Origin: Ralstonia pickettii DTP0602
GTDB taxonomy: Bacteria > Pseudomonadota > Gammaproteobacteria > Burkholderiales > Burkholderiaceae
Assembly (NCBI GenBank): GCA_000471925.1
Contig: CP006668.1
Location: forward strand, 2,542,001 to 2,606,000
DNA length: 64,000 bases
Reading direction: 5' to 3'
In this document: one piece after another, positions 19,845 to 28,431 of the stretch
Layout: each line of letters begins with the position of its first letter
Position numbering within the stretch: position 1 is the stretch's first letter
The notes under the pieces: generated by a model
What the model was told of the DNA's origin: nothing
Seen by the model: the letters and a program-made list of their open reading frames with translations, nothing else
Databases searched by the model: none
Translations under genes and position numbers: made by a program

Positions 19845-20746
19845 GGCGTGCTCCACCGGACCGCGCCGCTGAGCCAGCAGCCCTCGACCGTGCGATCCGG
19901 GCCGAGGCGCGGCGCCACCAGGATCTCCGACGGCCGGCCCATGCTCTCGCCCTGGCGCACCGCCAGCACCAGCGCATCGCCGCCGGGCGCGGCGGCCAGG
20001 TGGCCCCACAGCGCGGCTGCGGCAATGCCGGTCGCCGCGTCCTCCGGGTAGCCGGATGCACGGGGGAACTGCCGCGCATGCACGGCACGCGTGGCCGGCG
20101 CCGCGGGTGGATCCTCCGGCGCGCCCGGGGCGTAGGGATAGAGGCCGGTGGATCCGATCGCTTCGCACAGCGCCTCCACCTCTGCGAACCTCGGTTGCAG
20201 CGCGGCCAGCGTGGCCACATCCGGCAGCGCCACCAACGTCTTGACGCGGCTGGTGGCCGCATTGGTCATCGGGTACGCGGCGGCATGCGCGGGCAGCCCC
20301 AGCACGGCAGCCACGGCGCGGCGCTGCGCTTCGTCCAGCGGCTGTGTCTGAACGCGCGGCTGCGAGATCCACACCCGCTGCGCAGCCTCGTCCCAGCGCG
20401 CGTGGACCACGCCGCTCAGGGTCTCGATGCGCGCGGCCGGCGTGCGCCAGCGGCCCCACTGCCGCAGCGCCCACAGCGCGCCCACGGTGGCGTGGCCGCA
20501 CATCTCCATCTCGTGCCGCGGCACGAAGAAGCGCAAGCGCAGGTCGGCATCGGCGCGCGTGGGCGGCAGGATAAAGGCGGATTCGTGGCCGTGGCGGGCG
20601 GCGACCTGCTGCATCTCACTGTCGCGCATGCCGCTCGCGTCCGCGACCAGCGGCACCGGGTTGCCGCCGCCCGGGGCGCGCACGAACACATCGATCAGTG
20701 TCTCGGCGCCGCGCGCGGGAACGATGGGTGGCGTGGGCTTATTCAA
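19841..20746 (-). CDS. PhzF-family isomerase/epimerase
   Basis: A 301-residue PhzF-fold protein with IDVFVRAPGGGNPVPLVADA at the start, the conserved acidic residue in GHESAFILPP, and FFVPRHEMEMCGHATVGALWAL, the family signature. PhzF proteins isomerise or epimerise small acids, often amino-acid derived; the substrate is unknown here. It overlaps the upstream Bug gene by eight bases and the downstream RidA gene by four, so the three form one tight operon. Confidence 0.88.
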   Translation of the reverse strand: MNKPTPPIVPARGAETLIDVFVRAPGGGNPVPLVADASGMRDSEMQQVAARHGHESAFILPPTRADADLRLRFFVPRHEMEMCGHATVGALWALRQWGRWRTPAARIETLSGVVHARWDEAAQRVWISQPRVQTQPLDEAQRRAVAAVLGLPAHAAAYPMTNAATSRVKTLVALPDVATLAALQPRFAEVEALCEAIGSTGLYPYAPGAPEDPPAAPATRAVHARQFPRASGYPEDAATGIAAAALWGHLAAAPGGDALVLAVRQGESMGRPSEILVAPRLGPDRTVEGCWLSGAVRWSTP

Positions 20747-21722
20747 TCGTCGCTCCCACCGAACGGGCGATCGCGCCCCAGTACGGAATGTCGTGCTGAA
20801 CCGTGGCCAGCATCTCCGCAGGCGTGCCGGCGCGTGCGGTCACGCCCTTGTCCGCCAGCTCGCGCACGGTGTCCTTGTCGGCCAGCACCCTGTTGAGCGC
20901 CTGGTTCATGTGCGCCACCACCGCCGCCGGCGTGCCGCGCGGAAACACCAGCCCATACCAGAGCTGTTGCGAGAAGCCCGGCACGCCCTGGCTGGCAAAG
21001 GTCGGCACGCCGGGCATCAGCGGCGTGGCCGCGGTGGTGGCGACGGCAGTGAGCTTGTTGGCGCGGATATACGGCGCCAGGCCGACGGGGTTGTCGAACA
21101 TCAGCTGCACCTGGCCGCCGATCAGGTCGGTATAGGCCGGCGCCGCGCCGCGGTACGGCACATGCGTCAGCGGCACTTTGGACAGCGCCTGGAACTGCGC
21201 GCCGATCAGGTGCGATACCGTGCCCACACCCACCGAGCCGAAGCTGTGCGGGGTCTTGTCCTGGCGCAGCTTGTCGAGCAGCGTCTTCATGTCCGGCGCC
21301 TGCAGCGCGCGGTTGACCGCCAGCACGTAGGGCGAGGTGCCGAGGAAGCCGGCATAGGCAAAGTCGGTAGCGGGCTTGTACGGCAGGCGGGGATAAACAC
21401 TGGCGCTGACCGCATGCGTACTGGTGGTGGCCACGCCCACCACATAGCCGTCGGGCGCGGCACGCGCGACGAAGGTGGAGCCGATGGTGCCGCCGGCGCC
21501 GCTGCGGTTGTCGATCACGACTGGCTGGCCCAGCTCGGCCTGCAGTTTGGGCTGGACGATGCGCACCAGCAGGTCGGTGCCGCCGCCGGCCGGGAACGGG
21601 ACCACCAGCGTGACCGGCTTTACCGGCCAGTCCTGAGCGCCGGCACTGCCGGCGTGGACAACACAGAGCGCCGCCAGCAGGCAGGCTGGGACGCGGGGCA
21701 TGAGGGATGGCGCGGTTGCCAT
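20739..21722 (-). CDS. Bug/TctC-family periplasmic solute-binding protein
   Basis: A 327-residue Bug protein: signal peptide (to about AGA-Q30), then WPVKPVTLVVPFPAGGGTDLLVRI and the THVPYRGAAPAYTDLIGGQVQLMFDN motif. These bind small carboxylates, amides or amino acids, sometimes without a partner TctAB transporter, and none is encoded here. AAGGAG lies seven bases before the ATG. It is first in an operon with PhzF and RidA, hinting at uptake and processing of one nitrogenous acid. Confidence 0.9.
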   Translation of the reverse strand: MATAPSLMPRVPACLLAALCVVHAGSAGAQDWPVKPVTLVVPFPAGGGTDLLVRIVQPKLQAELGQPVVIDNRSGAGGTIGSTFVARAAPDGYVVGVATTSTHAVSASVYPRLPYKPATDFAYAGFLGTSPYVLAVNRALQAPDMKTLLDKLRQDKTPHSFGSVGVGTVSHLIGAQFQALSKVPLTHVPYRGAAPAYTDLIGGQVQLMFDNPVGLAPYIRANKLTAVATTAATPLMPGVPTFASQGVPGFSQQLWYGLVFPRGTPAAVVAHMNQALNRVLADKDTVRELADKGVTARAGTPAEMLATVQHDIPYWGAIARSVGATIE

Positions 21723-21833
21723 GGGCGTTCTCCTTGAATGAACGCCTCGAGTCTAGGGAGCGCCCCGGCCACGGCCAAACCGATATGCGACAGGCATCGA
21801 TCCAAAATCGGACTGCCTGCCGTCCCGGCGCAA

Positions 21834-22598
21834 TCAGATGGCGGCCCTGGCGGTCAGCCAGCCCTCTTCCGTGCTCGCGGCCGCGACCTGGCTCGCGATC
21901 GTGTCGCCCAGGCGCGTGGCATCGGCATAGACGGAGTCATGCTTCACTTCCGAGACGCCGTGCACGCCCGCGCCGCCTGCAGCGGCCATCGCCAGGTGGC
22001 CGGCGGCCGCACCGATGCCGGCGGTTTCCGCCACGCCCGGGATGTTGCCACTGTCGGCATCGGCGACGAAGCTCTGCAGCGGCACCGCGACGCCGTTGGC
22101 CGGCTTGTACGAGATCCGCACGTCGGCGCCGACTTCGCTCTTGCCAGCACCCAGCCCAATCAGCAGCCGGCGGCGGCCGCTGCCTTCATCGATCTTGCGA
22201 AAGTCGCCCGCGACGATCAGCGCATTGGCGCCGGCCGGCACCGGTGCGTCCGAGCGCACCGCATTCAATCCCTTGGCCTTCAGTTGGCTCACGATCTCGT
22301 CGGCGACCTGCTCGCGTGCTTCCGCCGCGGCCCGCGACTGCGCGCCGGCGGACGAGCCGCCCGTCGCCATCATGCTGACCTTCTGCGCGAGGCCGCCATC
22401 CAGCTGCACCTGGCCGGCATCGGCGTCGAACGCGCGGACCACGATGACGTCCGCGTGCACCGGCTGCAGCAGGCCCGTCTGGCTGATGCCGGTAACGCCG
22501 GCGCTGGCGCAGCCCGCGCTCAGCATGGCGGTGGCGGCAAGCGCGGCGATGGTCAGGCGTTTGGTCTGGGTGGCGATGGTCTGGATGGGGTTGCGCAT
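21834..22598 (-). CDS. DUF4410-like lipoprotein
   Basis: A 254-residue exported protein with signal peptide and lipobox L26-S-A-G-C30. The mature part (VIVVRAFDADAGQVQLDGG, AREQVADEIVSQLKAKGLNA, NALIVAGDFRKIDEGSGRRRLLIGLGAGKSEVGADV) matches the DUF4410 pattern; its function is unknown. The ATG at 22598 with AAGGA upstream is preferred to an earlier GTG. It is probably an outer-membrane or periplasmic lipoprotein. It is downstream of the two-component operon on the same strand, 235 bp away. Confidence 0.8.
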   Translation of the reverse strand: MRNPIQTIATQTKRLTIAALAATAMLSAGCASAGVTGISQTGLLQPVHADVIVVRAFDADAGQVQLDGGLAQKVSMMATGGSSAGAQSRAAAEAREQVADEIVSQLKAKGLNAVRSDAPVPAGANALIVAGDFRKIDEGSGRRRLLIGLGAGKSEVGADVRISYKPANGVAVPLQSFVADADSGNIPGVAETAGIGAAAGHLAMAAAGGAGVHGVSEVKHDSVYADATRLGDTIASQVAAASTEEGWLTARAAI

Positions 22599-22715
22599 TT
22601 GTGGATCCTTCTTTGGCACGTCGGTGCCGTCGGTGATGGGGGAAAGCTGTCACCGACAATCGTTCGACTACAAGTCGCAAACCATCGGAGAGCCTGTCAT
22701 CGCGCTGTGCGCTTC

Positions 22716-22762
22716 GGTTTTTCCGGGCGCTGCATCGCGGTGACCGAAGTATCGGAAAAACC
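22716..22762. other. Inverted repeat downstream of the sensor kinase gene
   Basis: Arms GGTTTTTCCG (22716-22725) and CGGAAAAACC (22753-22762). CTTCGGT and ACCGAAG in the same stretch offer a competing pairing. It lies between the kinase stop and the DUF4410 lipoprotein start, and could be a terminator of the two-component operon or a leader structure of the lipoprotein gene. Confidence 0.45.
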
Positions 22763-22833
22763 CCGGGGATGCGCCATGTGGGAATTATTTCGCGCGATGT
22801 CACGGCGCGATGCCATGCGCGCGCGCCCTCGCG

Positions 22834-24159
22834 CTAGGCGGAGGGGGCTTGCAACGGCAGCGCCACCACGGCCTCGAGGCCGCCACCATCGCGTGCGCGA
22901 AACTGCAGCGAACCGCCATGCAGGCGCGCAATGCGCTCCACGATGGCCAGTCCCAGGCCGGTGCCGCCGGCGTGGCCGCGCGCGTTGGCGCCCCGGCTGA
23001 ACGGCGCCTTGAGCTGCTCCAGCTCCTGCGCAGCAATGCCGGTGCCGCGATCGCCCACGGCCACGTAAGCGCATGCTGCGTCGCGCCAGGTGCGCACGCT
23101 GAACCCCGACTTGCCGTACACGACAGCGTTCTGCATCAGGTTCATCAGCAGCCGCATCAGGCTGACCGGCCGGAACGACACCGGCGGCAGCTCGCCCAGC
23201 GACAGCTCGAACGCGTGGCCGAGGCCGGCGAAGTCCGATGCGAGTTGCCCGACCAGCGCATTGAGGTCGCCCGGCTGCGGCAATTCCTTCTCGCCACTAC
23301 CGGCGTAGTCCATGAACTGCTGCAAGATGGTCTCGATATGGTCCAGATAGCCTTCTGCCGACGCCACGAAGGCGTCGTCGGCGCCGCGCGGGATCGCCAT
23401 CGCCATCGCCAGCCGCAGCTTGGTCAGTGGCGTGCGGATATCGTGCGAGACCCCGGCCAGCATCAGTGCCCGCGTCTGCTCGGCCTGACGCAACGCCTGC
23501 GTCATCTGGTTGAAGGCGCTGCCGACCTGCGCGATCTCGGTGGGGCCGTCGGTGGGCAGCGGCGGCGGCGTTTCGCCCGCGCAGATCTGGCGCGCCGCGT
23601 GCGCGAGGTCCTGCAGCGGGCGGTTCAGGTGCCGCTGGAGCAGGTAGCCGGTCAGTGCCGCCAGCAGCGCCAGCGCCAGGGATAACGCCAGCGCCGTGAC
23701 GATGCCGCCGGCGCGTGCATCCTCGGTCATCGGCAGTGCGATCCAGCGCGGCGAGCCGGCCACATGCAAGCGGATCCACAGGCGCTCGCCGTCGCCGCTC
23801 TGCCAGCGCACCGGCATGTCGGGTGGCAGCTGGCGGCGCAAGGCTTCGAGGAAGACGTCGCGCTGCCAGGTGCGCATCAGGTGCGCCAGGTCCGGCGCGG
23901 GCGCCGGCGCGGCGTGGGCGGGGTCCTGCAGCTGCGCGCCCAGCCGCGCGGCAGCCGCGCCGCCGGCCCCGGGCGGCAACGTGGCCAGCACGCCGTCGAG
24001 CGTCTTCACATAGTCGGCGAAGATGATGGCAGCGCGCTCGATGCGCGGGCGCTGCACGAAATGCAGCAGCACGCTCAGCGAGCACGCCTGCGTAATGGCC
24101 ACCAGCGCCACCAGCAGCGCGATATTGCGCGCCAGCAGCGAGCGCGGCAGCAGGCGCAT
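22834..24159 (-). CDS. Sensor histidine kinase (EnvZ-like)
   Basis: A 441-residue membrane kinase: transmembrane helix at about 12-33, a periplasmic domain of roughly 130 residues, a second helix near 165-185, a HAMP segment (RHLNRPLQDLAHAARQI), an H-box AGVSHDIRTPLTKLRLAMA with the phosphorylated His, and N and G boxes (LMNLMQNAVVYGKSG, VGDRGTGIAAQELEQL, GGTGLGLAIVERI). It starts overlapping the response-regulator stop by one base, so the pair is coupled. The stimulus is unknown; the neighbouring EF-hand-like exported protein could be part of it. Confidence 0.9.
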   Translation of the reverse strand: MRLLPRSLLARNIALLVALVAITQACSLSVLLHFVQRPRIERAAIIFADYVKTLDGVLATLPPGAGGAAAARLGAQLQDPAHAAPAPAPDLAHLMRTWQRDVFLEALRRQLPPDMPVRWQSGDGERLWIRLHVAGSPRWIALPMTEDARAGGIVTALALSLALALLAALTGYLLQRHLNRPLQDLAHAARQICAGETPPPLPTDGPTEIAQVGSAFNQMTQALRQAEQTRALMLAGVSHDIRTPLTKLRLAMAMAIPRGADDAFVASAEGYLDHIETILQQFMDYAGSGEKELPQPGDLNALVGQLASDFAGLGHAFELSLGELPPVSFRPVSLMRLLMNLMQNAVVYGKSGFSVRTWRDAACAYVAVGDRGTGIAAQELEQLKAPFSRGANARGHAGGTGLGLAIVERIARLHGGSLQFRARDGGGLEAVVALPLQAPSA

Positions 24160-24872
24160 CACGATTCGACGCCGGCCACCAGCATGTAGCCGACGCCCCA
24201 CACGGTCTTGATAAAGCGCGGCTTGGACGGATCCGCTTCCACGATCTGGCGCAGCCGCAGGATCTGCACGTCGATGCTGCGGTCGAGCGCATCGTGGTCG
24301 CGCCCGCGTGCGCGGGCGAGCAGGTTCTCGCGGCTGACGGCCCGGTTCGGCGACGACCCCAGCGCGTGCAGCAACAGCATCTGCGCGGAATGCACCTCGA
24401 CCAGCTCGCCGGCGCGCATCAGGGTCTGCTTGCCGACATCGAAGGTGAAGTCGCCGAAGCGCAGCGTCTGCGTCGTGACGGTCGGATCGCCGGCCGCGAT
24501 CTTCTGCCGGCGCAGCAGCGCGCGGATGCGCGCCACCAGCTCGTCCGGCACGAAGGGCTTGGCCAGGTAGTCGTCGGCGCCGGTCTCCAGGCCCGCGACG
24601 CGGTCGACCGGGTCGCCCTTGGCGGTCAGCATCAGGATCGGCAGCGTATGGCCCTCGGCGCGCAGGCGCCGGCAGATGGTGAGGCCGTCTTCCGGCTCCA
24701 TCATCAGGTCCAGCACCAGCAGGTCGTGGGGCTCGCGCTGCAGGTACTTGTCGAGCTGCTTGCCGTCGGCCACCGCGCGCACGCGGAAGCCGTGCCCCGA
24801 CAGGAACCGTTGCAGCATGTTGCGCAGCTCGGCTTCATCGTCGAGCACGACAATCCTGTTCACCTGTTCCAT
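24159..24872 (-). CDS. OmpR-family response regulator
   Basis: A 237-residue regulator with receiver domain (acidic pair D11/D12, phospho-acceptor D55 in LLVLDLMMEPEDG, Lys in YLAKPFVPDELVARI) and a C-terminal winged helix (ENLLARARGRDHDALDRSIDVQILRLRQIVEADPSKPRFIKTVWGVGYM). It is OmpR-like in domain wording. The ATG starts MEQVNRIVVLDDE. It lies between the EF-hand-like gene and its kinase in the same direction. Confidence 0.92.
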   Translation of the reverse strand: MEQVNRIVVLDDEAELRNMLQRFLSGHGFRVRAVADGKQLDKYLQREPHDLLVLDLMMEPEDGLTICRRLRAEGHTLPILMLTAKGDPVDRVAGLETGADDYLAKPFVPDELVARIRALLRRQKIAAGDPTVTTQTLRFGDFTFDVGKQTLMRAGELVEVHSAQMLLLHALGSSPNRAVSRENLLARARGRDHDALDRSIDVQILRLRQIVEADPSKPRFIKTVWGVGYMLVAGVES

Positions 24873-24910
24873 GGTGGGTCTCCGGCGATGCCGGCCTCCG
24901 GTGCCAACCT

Positions 24911-25204
24911 TCAGCGCGACATCATCTTCTGCCTCATGAACGCTTCGATCTGCGGCAGCGTCACGTAGCCGGCGCGCTGCGTGTCGATCTGGTCGAAGTG
25001 GCTGGCAACCATCGGCATGCCTGCTGCGGCCTGTGCGCGGGTCAGCTTGCCGTCGCGCGTGGTATTGGCACTGGCAAAGCGCGCCTGCAATTGCTGCAGC
25101 GCACGCTCCACGCGCGGGCCGCCGGCTGCCGGCATCTCGGCACTTTGCGCGGACGCGCCTGCTGAAACAATACACAACATAAGCACTGCAATCATCTTCT
25201 TCAT
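24911..25204 (-). CDS. Small exported EF-hand-like protein
   Basis: A 97-residue protein with a signal peptide (MKKMIAVLMLCIVSAGASA) and two EF-hand-like segments: NTTRDGKLTRAQ and DTQRAGYVTLPQIEAF. Both loops are degenerate: the first has Asn and Thr at early ligand places and the second ends in Gln, so calcium binding is doubtful. It lies 38 bp upstream of the response-regulator start, same strand, and is probably co-transcribed with the two-component system, either as signal input or as target. Confidence 0.75.
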   Translation of the reverse strand: MKKMIAVLMLCIVSAGASAQSAEMPAAGGPRVERALQQLQARFASANTTRDGKLTRAQAAAGMPMVASHFDQIDTQRAGYVTLPQIEAFMRQKMMSR

Positions 25205-25261
25205 GATGGACTCCGTGGGGTAGCCGGCCATGCCGGCGGGTGGATGGAAACCTGATGGCCC

Positions 25262-26275
25262 TCAGGCCAGGTGGGCGGGCACCCAGACGGCGCCGGCCCA
25301 ATGGCCAGGCACCAGCACCGCCGCCCTGACCGGACGGGCGACGTAGACGGCGCGCGGCGCGACATAGACGGCACGCGGCAGCGGCGCGGACCGGACCACC
25401 ACGGTCGGCAGCGGCGCGGTGGCCACCACGACCCTCGACGGCGGCGGCGGCACGACAACGCTGGCCGGCGGCGCGGCGACCACCACTTTGGCGGGCGGCG
25501 GCACGTAGACCGTGGCCGGCACGGGCGGCGGCACATACACCGTTGCCGGCGGGGGCGGCGGCGTCACTACCACTGGCGGCGTGCTGACGGCCACCGTCGC
25601 ACCGACCGCCGTCATGCTGGCGCCGGTGGTCACCGTGGTGCCGTGGACCACGGTGGCACCGCTGCCGGTGGTGACGACGCCCGGCGCGACCTGGGTAGCA
25701 CTGCCCGAATGGGTGACGGTGCCGCCCTGCGCACCGGTCACGGTGCCGTAGCGGTTGCAGGTCGACCCGGCGCAGCTCGTCGAGGCCGCATGGCCGGCGG
25801 TATTGCCATTTGCGCCAGTGACGGTGCCCGACGACGAGTACTGGCCGACGCCTTCACGCGTCACGCTGCCCGAGGTGGTGGCGGTCTGGCCGTTGGGCCC
25901 GGTCAGGTCGCCGCTGTGCGAGCAGGTGTCGCCGGCGCAACTGGTGCTGCCGTCGTGCTGCACCGAGCGGCCGTTCGGGCCGGTCGCGGTGCCGGCGTTG
26001 CTGAACTGGCCCGGCGCGGCGCGGGTCACGGTGCCGGTGTTGGTGGCCAGGCCGCCATAGGGACCGACGACGCCGCCGGCATGCGAGCAGCTGCCGCCAC
26101 CGCAGGCACCAACGTGTGCGCCGTTGTAGACGCCACGTGAGGTGTAGGCCGTGCCGTGGCCGGACCAGGCGGCGAAGGCCGGGGTACTGGCAAGAATCAC
26201 CAGCGCGCCGGACGCGATACCGAGCAGGCGCGGCACACGGTGGAAGCGGGAGGGTTGGGTGGGCAGGATTGTCAT
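25262..26275 (-). CDS. Exported repeat protein with three 55-residue Cys-pair repeats and a Pro/Val-rich tail
   Basis: A 337-residue protein of unknown function. Signal peptide to about A35/A36. Residues 58-173 hold three repeats of exactly 55 residues, each opening with a CxxxxC pair (C58/C63, C113/C118, C168/C173) and containing Gly-Thr motifs such as TGPNG and GTVT. Residues 225-300 are Pro/Val-rich (TPPPPPATVYVPPP), and it ends VLVPGHWAGAVWVPAHLA, resembling PGxW motifs of cell-surface proteins. AAGGA precedes the ATG. It is probably periplasmic or surface-located, with intra-repeat disulfides. It precedes the EF-hand-like gene by 57 bp. Confidence 0.75.
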   Translation of the reverse strand: MTILPTQPSRFHRVPRLLGIASGALVILASTPAFAAWSGHGTAYTSRGVYNGAHVGACGGGSCSHAGGVVGPYGGLATNTGTVTRAAPGQFSNAGTATGPNGRSVQHDGSTSCAGDTCSHSGDLTGPNGQTATTSGSVTREGVGQYSSSGTVTGANGNTAGHAASTSCAGSTCNRYGTVTGAQGGTVTHSGSATQVAPGVVTTGSGATVVHGTTVTTGASMTAVGATVAVSTPPVVVTPPPPPATVYVPPPVPATVYVPPPAKVVVAAPPASVVVPPPPSRVVVATAPLPTVVVRSAPLPRAVYVAPRAVYVARPVRAAVLVPGHWAGAVWVPAHLA

Positions 26276-26587
26276 CGCAGGTCCTTCAGGTTCGGTTCAT
26301 GCCGCGCACCGTGGCGCGGCGACGGGACGAACTATAGGAAAGGGGCCTGTGTTTTTCGCGGTCGAAAAAATGTCGCGGTGTTACGCCGGCGCGCCCCGCA
26401 TGCAAGCGCCGGATAGCGCTGCGCATCGCGGCTTTTCATGGCCTGCCGCCACGCCGCCGGCCATGACATACGGCGAAATATTTCCTGCATGGCGCAGCCC
26501 GGGCCCACCCACTACATTTGCCTCACCGACGCGGCGACGGCCCCCTCCGCAAAGCAAAGCGTCCCACCTCACTGCACTGGACCCATC
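26276..26587. other. Divergent intergenic region, no gene seen
   Basis: It separates the repeat-protein gene (minus) from the desaturase-family gene (plus) and must hold both promoters. A short A-run-containing stretch (GGTCGAAAAAATGTCGCGG) stands out from the GC-rich surroundings; no firm operator or promoter consensus was found. Confidence 0.6.
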
Positions 26588-27502
26588 ATGCACAACCTCG
26601 GAAAACTCACCCTCTACGTCACGGCGTTCGTCGTGGCGGTCTCACTGGTCGAAGCCTTCGTGCTGGCACGCAAGGCGCGCCAGCAAGGCAAGGCCTACCC
26701 CTGGCATGAACTCGGGATGTCGCTGGCGGACCTCGTCGGGCGCAAGCTGTTCGCGCTGCTGCCGCTGTCGCTGGCCACGCCGATCTTCTCGTTCGCCTGG
26801 GAACACCGCATCTTCACGGTCGAGATCAACAGCGCGCTGGCGGTGCTGCTGCTCTTCCTCGGACAAGAGTTCTGCTACTACTGGTACCACCGCGCCTCGC
26901 ACCGCATCCGCTTCTTCTGGGCGACACACGCGGTGCACCACTCGCCGAACGAACTGACGCTGGGCACCGCCTATCGGCTGGGCTGGACCGGAAAGATCAC
27001 CGGCACCGCGATGTTCTTCGCGCCGCTGGTCTGGCTCGGTGTTCGTCCTGAAGTCGTGCTGGCCGCGCTGAGCCTGAACCTGCTGTACCAGTTCTGGCTG
27101 CACACCACCTGGATCCCGAAGCTGGGCTGGCTCGAATACGTCTTCAACACCCCGTCGGCGCACCGCGTGCACCATGCCTCGAATGTCGATTACCTGGATG
27201 CCAACTACGGCGGCGTGCTGATCATCTTCGACCGCCTGTTCGGCACCTACGTAGAAGAACGCGAGGACGAACCCTGCCGCTACGGCCTGGTCAAGCCGAC
27301 CACCACGCACAACCCGATCGTCAACCAGTTCGAGCACTGGGCCAGCCTGTTCCGCGACATGGCCAATGCCGGCAGCGTGACCAAGGCGGTGGGTTACCTG
27401 ATCATGCCTCCGGGCTGGGCGCCCGACGGTGGCGGCGAGACCACGGAAAGCCTGCGTCGCCAGGCGGAAGCGGAACGCGCGGTGATGGTTAATGTGAGGT
27501 GA
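26588..27502 (+). CDS. Sterol desaturase / fatty acid hydroxylase family membrane protein
   Basis: A 304-residue integral membrane di-iron protein. Histidine boxes HRASH (near 105), HAVHH (near 118) and HRVHHA (near 195) supply the iron ligands; hydrophobic helices fill the N-terminal half (LYVTAFVVAVSLVEAFVLA). The family hydroxylates or desaturates sterols, fatty acids or carotenoids with O2; bacterial members often act on lipids of unknown identity. The ATG used is MHNLGKL; the frame upstream is open but lacks similarity. It is followed by two hairpins and a clear terminator. Confidence 0.9.
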   Translation: MHNLGKLTLYVTAFVVAVSLVEAFVLARKARQQGKAYPWHELGMSLADLVGRKLFALLPLSLATPIFSFAWEHRIFTVEINSALAVLLLFLGQEFCYYWYHRASHRIRFFWATHAVHHSPNELTLGTAYRLGWTGKITGTAMFFAPLVWLGVRPEVVLAALSLNLLYQFWLHTTWIPKLGWLEYVFNTPSAHRVHHASNVDYLDANYGGVLIIFDRLFGTYVEEREDEPCRYGLVKPTTTHNPIVNQFEHWASLFRDMANAGSVTKAVGYLIMPPGWAPDGGGETTESLRRQAEAERAVMVNVR

Positions 27503-27508
27503 GGGGTG

Positions 27509-27537
27509 GCGGGCCAGTGCCAGCACGACTGGCCCGC
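27509..27537 (+). other. Hairpin after the desaturase-family gene
   Basis: Perfect 10-bp arms GCGGGCCAGT and ACTGGCCCGC with a 9-base loop, starting six bases after the stop. No T-run; it may protect the 3' end or pause polymerase ahead of the terminator at 27586. Confidence 0.6.
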
Positions 27538-27585
27538 TGTCAGCCCGACGGCAAGATCGGGCGGCGACGCAGATGGAGACTATCA

Positions 27586-27610
27586 AGCGCGGCGATCCCG
27601 CGCTTTTTTT
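27586..27610 (+). terminator. Intrinsic terminator of the desaturase-family gene
   Basis: Arms AGCGCGG and CCGCGCT followed by seven T. The facing gene at 27649 is on the other strand, so this ends the plus-strand unit. Confidence 0.85.
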
Positions 27611-27648
27611 GTTTGCGGGTGATGCGCCAGCGTTTCGGCTCGCCAGAC

Positions 27649-28431
27649 TCAACAGCGGTAGGCTGCGCCATCCCGCTCGAGCAAGCGCAGCAGCGCCGTC
27701 CACTCGCGATCGAGGTGGACGGTGTCAAGGTAAGCGTAGTCGTCGTGCTGCCTGGCGGCGTGCTCGCAGACTTCAGGCGAAGGGATGATCAATTCCTGCC
27801 CCGCGGACAAGGTCGTTACCTGGATCTCGCACGCGCGGTTCAGGTAGAACATCCGGGTAAAGGCCTCGGCGACGGAGCGGCCCGTGGTGAGCAGGCCGTG
27901 GTTGCGCAGGATCAGGTAGTCCTTGCTGCCGATGGACTGCACGATGCGTTCGCGCTCGTCCAGCTCCAGCGAGATGCCTTCGTAGTCGTGGTAGGCCACG
28001 CGGCCGTAGAACTGCATGCTGATCTGGTTGACGGGAAGCAAGCCGCATTTCATCGCCGCCACGGCCATGCCCGCGGTCGTATGCAGATGCACCACGCACT
28101 CGACATCATGACGCGCCATGTGCAGCGCGCTGTGGATGGTGAAGCCGGCCGCGTTGACCTCGAATCGCTCGTCGCCGATCGGCCGGCCGTTCACGTCGAT
28201 CTTCACCAGGGACGAGGCGGTGATCTCATCGAAGAACCATCCGTGGGGGTTGATAAGGAACTGATCCCCGGTGCCGGGCACGCGAGCGGAAATGTGCGTG
28301 TAGATCAGGTCCGTCATCCCGAACTTCGCCGCAAGGCGGTATGCGGCTGCAAGCTGGACCCGCGTATCCCATTCCTCCCTGGACATGTTGCGGGGTACGC
28401 GATTGATATGCGGATCGGTCGTCGAGATCAT
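27649..28431 (-). CDS. Class II aldolase/adducin-family protein
   Basis: A 260-residue class II aldolase-fold protein. Zinc-binding His appear in VVHLHTTAGMAVAA and LILRNHGLLTTGRSVAEAF; ARVPGTGDQFLINPHGWFFDEITASSLVKID is the typical N-terminal core. Family members are sugar-phosphate aldolases, epimerases or decarboxylases, and several catabolic ones use non-phosphorylated hydroxy acids; the substrate is unknown here. It is divergent from the LysR gene at 28780, with element A 107 bp before its start. It is grouped with hyuBA, a Bug protein and an HD protein. Confidence 0.88.
   Translation of the reverse strand: MISTTDPHINRVPRNMSREEWDTRVQLAAAYRLAAKFGMTDLIYTHISARVPGTGDQFLINPHGWFFDEITASSLVKIDVNGRPIGDERFEVNAAGFTIHSALHMARHDVECVVHLHTTAGMAVAAMKCGLLPVNQISMQFYGRVAYHDYEGISLELDERERIVQSIGSKDYLILRNHGLLTTGRSVAEAFTRMFYLNRACEIQVTTLSAGQELIIPSPEVCEHAARQHDDYAYLDTVHLDREWTALLRLLERDGAAYRC

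Noticed and set aside
24911..25204. Functional calcium-binding EF-hand protein
   Set aside because: Both loops lack key acidic ligands and the final Glu, so only an EF-hand-like fold is claimed.
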